Below are positions 1 through 6,176 of a DNA stretch of 9,818 bases, in pieces. The notes beneath the pieces were generated by a model that was given only the letters and a program-made list of their open reading frames with translations, ran no database searches and was not told the DNA's origin. Numbering within the stretch: the stretch's first letter is position 1; every line of letters starts with the position of its first letter. Source of the stretch: Lentisphaerota bacterium (GTDB lineage: Bacteria; Verrucomicrobiota; Lentisphaeria; Oligosphaerales; Oligosphaeraceae); assembly GCA_012799755.1 (NCBI GenBank), contig JAAZKQ010000832.1:1-9818 (forward strand), in the 5' to 3' direction. The translations under genes and the position numbers were made by a program.

Positions 1-1
1 C

Positions 2-24
2 TATGTGGCACGCCTTCAGCGTGC
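2..24. repeat. 23-bp direct repeat, copy 1 (contains a small hairpin)
   Basis: This is an exact 23-nt copy of the sequence at 79-101. It begins TATGTGGCACGCC and ends CAGCGTGC. Within it, GCACGC (8-13) and GCGTGC (19-24) form a 6-bp stem around the loop CTTCA. With the palindrome at 44-74 and copy 2 it makes one composite element. Repeats of this kind are usually dispersed in a genome, but only this locus is visible, and the element may continue past the left edge. Confidence 0.85.
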
Positions 25-43
25 AATTTCGGGGCGGGACGCA

Positions 44-74
44 CCCAGGGTTGCGCCACAGGCGCAACCCTGGG
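44..74. repeat. Perfect inverted repeat, 14-bp stem with 3-nt loop
   Basis: CCCAGGGTTGCGCC at 44-57 is perfectly complementary to GGCGCAACCCTGGG at 61-74, with the loop ACA between. It lies midway between the two 23-bp direct repeats. As RNA it would be a very stable hairpin. There is no T-run on either side, so a simple intrinsic terminator is not supported. A REP-like or MITE-like intergenic element is the best guess. Confidence 0.85.
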
Positions 75-78
75 CTAG

Positions 79-102
79 TATGTGGCACGCCTTCAGCGTG
101 CC
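79..102. repeat. 23-bp direct repeat, copy 2 (hairpin one pair longer)
   Basis: Positions 79-101 are identical to 2-24. In this copy the next base, C102, extends the internal hairpin to 7 bp: GGCACGC (84-90) pairs with GCGTGCC (96-102) around CTTCA. The sequence diverges from copy 1 immediately outside the repeat on both sides, so the repeat boundaries are sharp. Confidence 0.85.
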
Positions 103-397
103 TTGCCGACGCGGGCATTAATGGCTCTTATATGAGTTGAACGTTCGTCAAGATCTATATGGGCTCTTATGTGAAGAGCATTGCGCCAATGAGTCCCACC
201 GGTCGCAGGCGCCCCTGCGACAACCAATATCAATCACTGACCGACTACAACTCCCCCCGTTTTTTCTCCTATGGCAAAGGAGTTCCAAAAACTTCTTGGG
301 ATATATTAGCCCCTGCTCGTGTCGGACTAGCAGACGCCTGTCGCTTTGAGAAAAGCCAAACACCGACACCAATCTGAAACCGCGCCCCCAAGTCAAG

Positions 398-411
398 CGG
401 CATTTTTGCCG
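398..411 (+). promoter_or_regulatory. T-loop hairpin motif in the DUF3857 leader
   Basis: CGGCA (398-402) pairs with TGCCG (407-411) around a TTTT loop. The core GGCATTTTTGCCG (399-411) recurs exactly at 4426-4438, before the hydrolase gene. It ends 41 nt before the start codon. A role in transcription, RNA processing or translation is an inference from position and recurrence only. Confidence 0.4.
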
Positions 412-434
412 GCTGGGGCTCTTCGCCATACGCC

Positions 435-442
435 AGGAAGGA
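435..442 (+). promoter_or_regulatory. Ribosome binding site for the DUF3857 gene
   Basis: AGGAAGGA lies 10 nt before the ATG at 453. The start it selects is followed directly by a good signal peptide, which supports that start. Confidence 0.7.
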
Positions 443-452
443 CCCGTACCCC

Positions 453-3400
453 ATGTTCTGTCACCCTCGTCGTCTGCGAAATTTGCCCAAAGTCTCTCTC
501 ATCTTTGCTCTTCTGTTACTCTTCACGGATCGCGTTTGCAGCGCCCCCGAGGGCTTCCTCAATCTTGACCTTGTGATACAGCAAGCGCGGGATATCACCA
601 GCGAGCGCTATCCCGACGCCGATGATGTGATGGTTGACGACCGTATCGTGGTACGCTACGAAACTGACGGTCGGGCCGTCACTTGGGACGACACCGTGCT
701 GAAAGTGCTCAGCGAAAAAGGCAAGAACGACAACCGAGTCCTAAGCCGCTATTTCAACGAAAGTTACAGCCGGGTTCATTACAGCCTGGTGCAGGTCATT
801 CGTCCTGACGGTCAGATTCTCCCCGTTGACCTCGCAAAACAATCGCAAATCATGGTCGAGCCCTCGCAGATGCGTTCAAACATCTACGATCCGAACTACA
901 AAATCCTGCAAGTGACGCTGCCCGAACTGCATGTCGGCGATCTGATCCGCTACGTCGTCTGCACGGAAATCATCAAACCACGAGTTCCCAACACCTTCAG
1001 CGACTATGAAGTGCTGGAATACACCAGCCCCATCGTCAATTTCGTCTACGAAGTGCAGGCGCCCAAGGAACTGCCGTTGCGCAGCATCGCCCTCAAGGAT
1101 GAAGTCAAGGACACCGTGACTTTCACAGAATATGAGGACGGCGACCGCCGCGTCTACCGCTGGCAGGGCAAGAACATCCCGCGCATGTTCCCAGAGCCGG
1201 ACATGCCGCCGCTGTACACCGTCGTCCAACGCCTGCTCATCAGCACGGTGCCGAGCTGGGAGGACATTTCGCGCTGGTATTGGCAAGTCAGCGAACCCCA
1301 TTACGCCCATACCCCCGCCATGCAGGAAAAAGTGGCGGAGCTGTGCGCCGGTCTGGAGAGCCGCGATGACAAAATCCGTGCTATCTTCCGCTTCGTCTCC
1401 CAGGAAATCCGCTATATGGGCATCACCGTGGAAACCGAAGCGCCCGGCTACGAACCGCACGATGTCCAGCTGACTTTTGACAAGCGCCACGGTGTCTGTC
1501 GAGACAAGGCGGCCCTGCTCGTCGTCATGCTGCGCTTGGCCGATATCCAAGCCTTCCCGGTACTGATTCACAGCGGCCCGCTCAAGGACCCCGAGGTGCC
1601 GCAGCCCTTTTTCAATCACGCCGTAACTGCCGCCCTCAACGATGATGGCAGCTACCTGCTGATGGACTCGACCGACGAAAATACCAAGGAGCTATTTCCA
1701 GCCTACCTCTGTCGTAAAAGCTACCTGGTAGCCCGACCGGAAGGCGATACCCTGCGCTGCTCACCAATCAGCCCGGCCAGTGAAAATATGATGTTCATTG
1801 ACACCCGCGCCGGCATTGATGGCCGCGGCAACCTCGTCGGTCAAAGCAGCTTCCGCTTTGACGGCATCAATGACAACGCCTACCGCGGCGTACTTGCCCG
1901 CCGCAGCCCGGAACAGCGCCGGCAATTCTTTGAAGCAGTCGTCAAGCGGGTCGCCCCAGGCGCACGCCTGACCAGCTTCGAACTCAGCCCAACCGATATG
2001 ATGAACACCGACGAACCGGTCGCTCTCAAGCTGGGATTCGTCGCCGAAGATGTGCTGATCGCTAACGAGAGCTGCGCCATGCTCGACCTGCCACGCTTTT
2101 CGCACAGCATAGGCATGGTGAACTTCATCCTCGGCCATGCCGGCCTGAACGAGCGCCGCTTCCCCTTCGTCACCGAAATCGCCTGCGGCGTCAAAGAACG
2201 CGTGCTGATTGACCTCGATCCGGCCTGGGGTGAGGCGGAAACCCTCCCCGACTATCCGCAGGTTGATACCGATACCCTCACCTGGCAACGCAGCCTGACC
2301 TGGCAAAACCGCACGTTGACGCTGGACAGCGAATTCACCATCAAGACCGTCGAATTCTCGCCGACGCAGTATCTCGATCTGAAGGAAAAACTCAAGCTCT
2401 TTGAGGTCAACGTCCGCAAGATGGCCCTGTTCAATCGCCTGGCGGTCGCCGCCGGTGCCGATGATGCGCAGAGCAACGAAGCGGTAATCCTCTCCCAAGA
2501 TGACGAGTACCGCCTCATTTCCGCCGGCGAATGGCAGCACCTGCACCGCGTCCGCAAGCAGATCATGAGCTACAAGGGCAAAAAAGAACATTCCGAACTG
2601 AAGCTGGGCTATAATCCGGCCTGGGAAGAACTCTCTCTGAGCTACGCACGAGTCCGCAATGGCGACAACACCACGCCCATCAGCCCCGAAGAAATCAATA
2701 TCATGGACGCGGCATGGGTGGGCAAGGCGCCGCGCTACCCGGCAGCCAAAACCCTGGTGGCGAGCCTCCCGGGCGTGGAAGTCGGCAGCATTATTGAGTA
2801 CGAAGTGCGCCGGACTTGCCGCAATGCGCCTTTCTTCGCCATCAATCACAGCTTCCAAGGCTTTGATCCCTGCAAAGAAGCCCGCCTGACTATTGATGCG
2901 CCGGCCGACTTGTCCCTGACACTGGCCTACTTCCCCCGAGGCTACGCCTTCAGCGATGGCGCCGACGCCACTGATCCGCCCATTGTCGCTACCAAGGAGC
3001 TACGCGATGGCCGCGCAGTCTACAGCTGGTCAATCCGTGACCTCGCTGCCCTCCGCCGCGAAATGCGGCTGCCGCCCCGCGCGTCATTCACCCCGTCAGT
3101 CTGTGCTTCCACCGGCGCCTGGCCGCGCTATGGTCGCGAATTGGCAGCGGCTTTGACGCCGCGCTGCGCCACCAGTCCCCGTGTCGAAGCCCTGGCAGCA
3201 AATTTGGCCACTCTGAGTCCGCTCGAACAACTGCGCGGAGTTCGCGACGCCATCGCCCGCAATATCCGCCAGGCTGGGCCGAATTTCACCGAGCTGCCTC
3301 TGAGCAGTCTCAGTGACGCCGAACAGACCCTGAGCGAAGGCTACGGCCACAACGCCGACCGCGCCATCGCCACAGCCGCCCTGCTCAAACGCCTGGGCTT

Positions 3401-4280
3401 TGCCCCAAAATTCATCATCGCGGCCACAGAGCCCAGCCCTCAAGCGGTAACCGACCATCATCTGGCCTTCCCACATGTGTACGCCTTCCCACAACTGCTG
3501 CTGCGCGTTGAACATGAAGGACGGACAATTTGGTTCAACGACACGGACGAATATGCCGAGCTGGGCAGCTGTGCCGTCGAAGGCGCCGGCGGCATCACCC
3601 TTAAAGGCGAGCCATTGCAAATCACCGTCCAAGCAGCCTACCAAAACAACTGTGAAGACCATTACCATGTCACAGTCAACGAGGACGGCAGCGCGATTCT
3701 GACGCAGCTGACCATCCATCACGGTACCAGTCACGCCGAACAAAAAAAATTCTATGCGGAACTAACGCCCGAGGAGCGCCGCCGCCACTACCAGGAATTG
3801 TTGGCGGGCATCTCGCAATCCGCAGTCGCAGCCGGCGAACTGGTGACGGATTTCAACAGCTACCCCGGGCAACGCCAGTTCAGTGCGCACATCGCCGACT
3901 ATGCCATCGTCCAAGAGCCCTTCCTCTACCTGCGCCTGCCCATGTCTCTGGCAGGCATTCTCCGCCAGCACACTGACCACCGGCAACATCCCATTCTCTG
4001 GCAGGACTATCGCGGCCTGGACATCAGCGTCGCCATCAGCTGCCCAAGCTCCTTTTCCAACCTGTTGCTCTCACCGCAGGAATACACTTGGCACTTCCCA
4101 AGCAGTTCCGGCGTCCTCAGCTTCAGCTCGGAACGCCCCGCCGACAACCAGCTCCGCTTCCGAGTACGAGGCGAGCTGCCCGCAACGCTGGTGCCGGCAA
4201 GCGACTACCCCGAAATGCTGGACATGAGCCGACTGCTCAGCCACCCAGCCTCCCGCACCTTGCTGATGAAACGTAAATGA
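453..4280 (+). CDS. Exported tandem DUF3857/transglutaminase-like protein
   Basis: A 1275-residue protein of unknown substrate, probably acting outside the inner membrane. Residues 1-30 form a signal peptide: basic PRRLR, then a hydrophobic core, then a likely cut near VCS/AP. Module 1 has a DUF3857 domain (about 45-230) and a transglutaminase-like core (about 290-410). The triad is visible as C349 in GVCRDKA, H389 in FNHAV and D405 in MDSTDE. A beta-rich stretch (about 430-660) follows. Module 2 repeats the plan: DUF3857-like (about 690-880), then a transglutaminase-like core (about 920-1035). Its equivalent sites are N967 in GHNADRA, H1008 in FPHVY and D1030 in NDTDE, so the nucleophilic cysteine is missing. 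The remainder is a C-terminal beta-rich domain. Family members are usually about half this length with a single module. Family domains are recognised with good confidence; protease, cross-linking or binding activity is not established. Confidence 0.88.
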   Translation: MFCHPRRLRNLPKVSLIFALLLLFTDRVCSAPEGFLNLDLVIQQARDITSERYPDADDVMVDDRIVVRYETDGRAVTWDDTVLKVLSEKGKNDNRVLSRYFNESYSRVHYSLVQVIRPDGQILPVDLAKQSQIMVEPSQMRSNIYDPNYKILQVTLPELHVGDLIRYVVCTEIIKPRVPNTFSDYEVLEYTSPIVNFVYEVQAPKELPLRSIALKDEVKDTVTFTEYEDGDRRVYRWQGKNIPRMFPEPDMPPLYTVVQRLLISTVPSWEDISRWYWQVSEPHYAHTPAMQEKVAELCAGLESRDDKIRAIFRFVSQEIRYMGITVETEAPGYEPHDVQLTFDKRHGVCRDKAALLVVMLRLADIQAFPVLIHSGPLKDPEVPQPFFNHAVTAALNDDGSYLLMDSTDENTKELFPAYLCRKSYLVARPEGDTLRCSPISPASENMMFIDTRAGIDGRGNLVGQSSFRFDGINDNAYRGVLARRSPEQRRQFFEAVVKRVAPGARLTSFELSPTDMMNTDEPVALKLGFVAEDVLIANESCAMLDLPRFSHSIGMVNFILGHAGLNERRFPFVTEIACGVKERVLIDLDPAWGEAETLPDYPQVDTDTLTWQRSLTWQNRTLTLDSEFTIKTVEFSPTQYLDLKEKLKLFEVNVRKMALFNRLAVAAGADDAQSNEAVILSQDDEYRLISAGEWQHLHRVRKQIMSYKGKKEHSELKLGYNPAWEELSLSYARVRNGDNTTPISPEEINIMDAAWVGKAPRYPAAKTLVASLPGVEVGSIIEYEVRRTCRNAPFFAINHSFQGFDPCKEARLTIDAPADLSLTLAYFPRGYAFSDGADATDPPIVATKELRDGRAVYSWSIRDLAALRREMRLPPRASFTPSVCASTGAWPRYGRELAAALTPRCATSPRVEALAANLATLSPLEQLRGVRDAIARNIRQAGPNFTELPLSSLSDAEQTLSEGYGHNADRAIATAALLKRLGFAPKFIIAATEPSPQAVTDHHLAFPHVYAFPQLLLRVEHEGRTIWFNDTDEYAELGSCAVEGAGGITLKGEPLQITVQAAYQNNCEDHYHVTVNEDGSAILTQLTIHHGTSHAEQKKFYAELTPEERRRHYQELLAGISQSAVAAGELVTDFNSYPGQRQFSAHIADYAIVQEPFLYLRLPMSLAGILRQHTDHRQHPILWQDYRGLDISVAISCPSSFSNLLLSPQEYTWHFPSSSGVLSFSSERPADNQLRFRVRGELPATLVPASDYPEMLDMSRLLSHPASRTLLMKRK

Positions 4281-4292
4281 TTCGCGACCCCT

Positions 4293-4308
4293 CGCAGCGA
4301 TTGCTGCG
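4293..4308. repeat. Small hairpin just after the DUF3857 gene
   Basis: CGCAGC (4293-4298) and GCTGCG (4303-4308) form a 6-bp stem around GATT, 12 nt past the stop codon. The sequence after it (GCGATTATAG) has no T-run, so this is at most a weak terminator or a 3'-end stabilising hairpin. Confidence 0.35.
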
Positions 4309-4425
4309 GCGATTATAGTATGACGGCACCGCAGCCAGGCCAAATTGCCCTCCGACAGCAGTCCGCTAAACGGCGTGGCCAAGGCGCGCCCCAAACAGTG
4401 ACACCCAGGCGAAGCTGCCTCATCA

Positions 4426-4438
4426 GGCATTTTTGCCG
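4426..4438 (+). promoter_or_regulatory. Second copy of the 13-nt T-loop motif
   Basis: GGCATTTTTGCCG is identical to 399-411 and ends 33 nt before the hydrolase ATG. As in copy 1, GCTCTT follows within a few bases (4446-4451 here, 418-423 in copy 1). The alternative TTG start of the hydrolase (4433) falls inside this motif, which argues against that start. Confidence 0.4.
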
Positions 4439-4471
4439 ACAGTCTGCTCTTGCAGCAGCAGAAACAAGACT

Positions 4472-5440
4472 ATGCCAGTCATCGCCCAATCCAGCTACCA
4501 ACCACCGCGCTTTCTCACCAACCCGCATGTCCAAACCATTCTGCCCAGCTATATGCGCAAGCGGGAAAATGTCACCTACCAACGGGAATGCTTCAACACC
4601 CCCGATGGCGACTTCCTGTACTTGGACTGGTCCCGACGCGGTTCTGACTGCCTGCTGATCCTCAACCATGGCTTGTGCGGCCACAGTGGTCGGCATTACA
4701 TCCTCAGCATGGTCAAAGCCTTCAACGATATCGGCTGGGACTGCCTGGCCTGGAACTATCGCGGCACCAGCATCTATGATAGCCGACTGCTGAAATTCAC
4801 CACCAATAATTCCACCGAAGAACTCGACTGGGTCACCCGCCATGCCATCAGCACCGGCCACTACCGAAAAGTGGCCTTCACCGGCTACAGCATGGGAGGT
4901 AATCTCTGCCTGTTGTACTTGGGACGAGAAGCCAAAAACCTGCCGGCAGAAGTCGCCGGCGCCGCCGTCTTTTGCGCCACCATTGACCTCAAAGCCAGTG
5001 CCGAGGTCATGGAAACGCCCGTCGGACGCCTCTACGCCAAACACTTCCTCAGTCAAATGTGCCGTATGATCACCCAAAAAAAAGCTTACTATCCCGATAA
5101 AATTGACCTGAGCCATATTGATAAAATCGAAACCTTTGGCGACTTCGACAAGTACTACACCGTCCCCCTGATGGGCTTCGCCAGCCCGGAAGACTACTGG
5201 CACCAGGCATCCGCCTTTAACTGGCTTGAGCACATTGCCGTGCCAACCCTCATGGTCAATCCACGCAATGACCCTTTCCTCGCCGGAAATTGCTTCCCAG
5301 TAAGCAAGGCGGAAAAAAGCCGCCATTTTTACTTGGAAATGCCCGAAAGCGGCGGCCATTGCGGATTCATCACCCCCGGCCTCGAACAAGAGTGGTGGCC
5401 GACCATGCGCGCAAAAGAATTCATCACCGGAGCCGGCTGA
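4472..5440 (+). CDS. YheT-family alpha/beta hydrolase
   Basis: A 322-residue serine hydrolase of the YheT/EMB8 branch of the alpha/beta-hydrolase fold, with no signal peptide, so probably cytoplasmic. The natural substrate is unknown; relatives are often loosely called esterases. Visible family marks are the N-terminal PPRFLTNPHVQTILPS segment, the HG oxyanion motif in LNHGLCGHSG, the nucleophile S140 in GYSMGG, the acid D267 in RNDPF and the base H296 in GGHCGF. Length fits the family. The ATG at 4472 is preferred because family homology begins within a few residues of it. A TTG at 4433 would add 13 residues of unlike sequence (Cys/Ser-rich) overlapping the T-loop motif. No strong ribosome binding site is visible before either start. 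The codons CAA AAA AAA include an A8 run at 5076-5083. It follows the DUF3857 gene by 191 bp, so co-transcription is uncertain. Confidence 0.9.
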   Translation: MPVIAQSSYQPPRFLTNPHVQTILPSYMRKRENVTYQRECFNTPDGDFLYLDWSRRGSDCLLILNHGLCGHSGRHYILSMVKAFNDIGWDCLAWNYRGTSIYDSRLLKFTTNNSTEELDWVTRHAISTGHYRKVAFTGYSMGGNLCLLYLGREAKNLPAEVAGAAVFCATIDLKASAEVMETPVGRLYAKHFLSQMCRMITQKKAYYPDKIDLSHIDKIETFGDFDKYYTVPLMGFASPEDYWHQASAFNWLEHIAVPTLMVNPRNDPFLAGNCFPVSKAEKSRHFYLEMPESGGHCGFITPGLEQEWWPTMRAKEFITGAG

Positions 5441-5486
5441 AGCCGTAACAAGCAAGCAACGACGCCAATAATGCTATTTGCAGTAG

Positions 5487-5516
5487 TTGAAAGTTGACGC
5501 TTTTCCAGCATAGTAT
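5487..5516 (+). promoter_or_regulatory. Candidate sigma-70-type promoter for the small-protein/permease unit
   Basis: TTGAAA (5487-5492) and TAGTAT (5511-5516) are separated by 18 nt, within the most A+T-rich part of the gap between hydrolase and small protein. The -35 box matches consensus at four positions or more and the -10 box at four of six. It would leave a leader of about 90 nt before the ATG at 5611. Confidence 0.45.
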
Positions 5517-5595
5517 TGTTTTGGTTTATTTCGATATGACGCCGGACTGATGCCCAGCGTCGGCCTGTAAGGGAGTATCGCGCTCTGACACAACC

Positions 5596-5602
5596 AAGGG
5601 AG
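5596..5602 (+). promoter_or_regulatory. Strong ribosome binding site for the small exported protein
   Basis: AAGGGAG sits 8 nt before the ATG at 5611. The same octamer AAGGGAGT also occurs 27 nt upstream (5569-5576). The site at 5596 fixes the start, which opens directly into a signal peptide. Confidence 0.75.
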
Positions 5603-5610
5603 TCCTGTCA

Positions 5611-6126
5611 ATGAAAAATCGTGGGATGTCGCTCATTGTTCTTTTCGTGCTGTTCGCTGTCACCGCAAGCACTTACGCCGTAAGCCTCAACCCGTTCCGG
5701 CGCAACGCGCGAGCCCGCGCCGAGACCTTGATGATCACGGCAAACGTCCTCGATTCACGCCTGCTGGCCGAGCTGGCCCAAGTGCGCACAAAGCAGCCTA
5801 TCATCCTCTTGTCACCGGATGTGGACGGCACCCAGCGCGTCTTCTACATGATTGATGGCGGCAAAGCCGTTGACATCGGCGAGGCTAACTTCCTGGAAAC
5901 GGTCGGCTTCATCAACCCCAAACGCGTTGTCGTTCTCGGCGGCGCCGACTACGTGCCCAGACAGTTCGTGGAACCGCTCCGTGATAACTATTCCGTCATC
6001 ACGCTTGACAGTGCCGACTGGAACAAAAATGCACAGGTACTCGGCGAATGGCTCGACCACCGTAGCCTGGCAAAGCAATATCGCGAATACAGCGAAAAAA
6101 TTTCCCAAGCCGACGCCGGCAAATAA
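5611..6126 (+). CDS. Small exported protein, CWB2-like
   Basis: A 171-residue protein of unknown function. Residues 1-24 are a signal peptide or signal anchor: MKNRGMS, a hydrophobic core, then a possible cut near TYA/VSL or retention as an anchor. The mature part resembles one cell-wall-binding repeat 2 (CWB2) unit: ANVLDSRLLAELA, then PIILLSP (about 63-69), then RVVVLGGADYVP (about 109-120), then an alternating strand/helix end (YSVITLDSADWNKN). These match the family's sequence of an Asp-Ala-Leu-like helix, a PILL strand and a VGG strand, but this is reading by eye and only moderately secure. The C-terminus is charged and helical (QYREYSEKISQADAGK). It lies 50 bp before the permease gene and probably shares its transcript, which suggests an envelope role alongside the transporter. 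Confidence 0.75.
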   Translation: MKNRGMSLIVLFVLFAVTASTYAVSLNPFRRNARARAETLMITANVLDSRLLAELAQVRTKQPIILLSPDVDGTQRVFYMIDGGKAVDIGEANFLETVGFINPKRVVVLGGADYVPRQFVEPLRDNYSVITLDSADWNKNAQVLGEWLDHRSLAKQYREYSEKISQADAGK

Positions 6127-6176
6127 GCGATGACGCCCCATTTCCCCTCAGCCAGCCCGAAGACAGGTCCGACAGC

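Larger units (their letters stand above)
103..452. other. Non-coding leader region upstream of the DUF3857 gene
   Basis: I find no convincing gene here. Open frames on both strands are short, overlap each other, and give low-complexity or Ser/Arg/Cys-rich translations with no recognisable domain. The region is more A+T-rich in places than its surroundings. It contains a 6-bp hairpin at 163-179 (GCTCTT/AAGAGC), an 8-bp hairpin at 202-221 (GTCGCAGG/CCTGCGAC, loop CGCC), and a 5-bp T-loop hairpin at 398-411. TATATT at 302-307 could be a -10 box, but I see no good -35 box at the right distance. The promoter of the following gene probably lies here but cannot be fixed. Confidence 0.6.

Noticed and set aside
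6..20. TGGCACG-N4-CAGC in the repeat (again at 83-97) resembles a sigma-54 promoter with GG and GC at the right spacing.
   Set aside because: The -12 part is CAGC rather than TTGC, the match lies inside a palindromic repeat unit that explains the sequence, and no nearby gene is placed for it.
137..151. TTGAACGTTCGTCAA as a LexA-type or other operator, or as a -35 box with TATATG.
   Set aside because: The spacing does not match known LexA boxes, the gap to TATATG is only 13 nt, and no downstream gene start is nearby.
148..429. Possible small genes in the left leader (93 codons minus strand at 148-429, 70-76 codons plus strand at 137-576).
   Set aside because: The frames overlap one another, have no well-spaced ribosome binding site, and give translations of unnatural composition with no domain resemblance.
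4314..4319. TATAGT as a -10 box for the hydrolase gene.
   Set aside because: No acceptable -35 box lies 15-19 nt upstream; the only TTG-like sequence there is too close.
4433..4471. Upstream TTG start adding 13 residues to the hydrolase.
   Set aside because: The added Cys/Ser-rich residues do not match the family, there is no ribosome binding site before it, and it lies inside the repeated T-loop motif.
4313..5455. Long open frame (380 codons) on the minus strand opposite the hydrolase, with similar long minus-strand frames opposite the DUF3857 gene (1761-2858, 876-1619) and metG (8562-9662).
   Set aside because: Each mirrors a recognisable plus-strand gene. Their translations have no known domain, and strong G/C bias at third codon positions naturally leaves the opposite strand free of stops.
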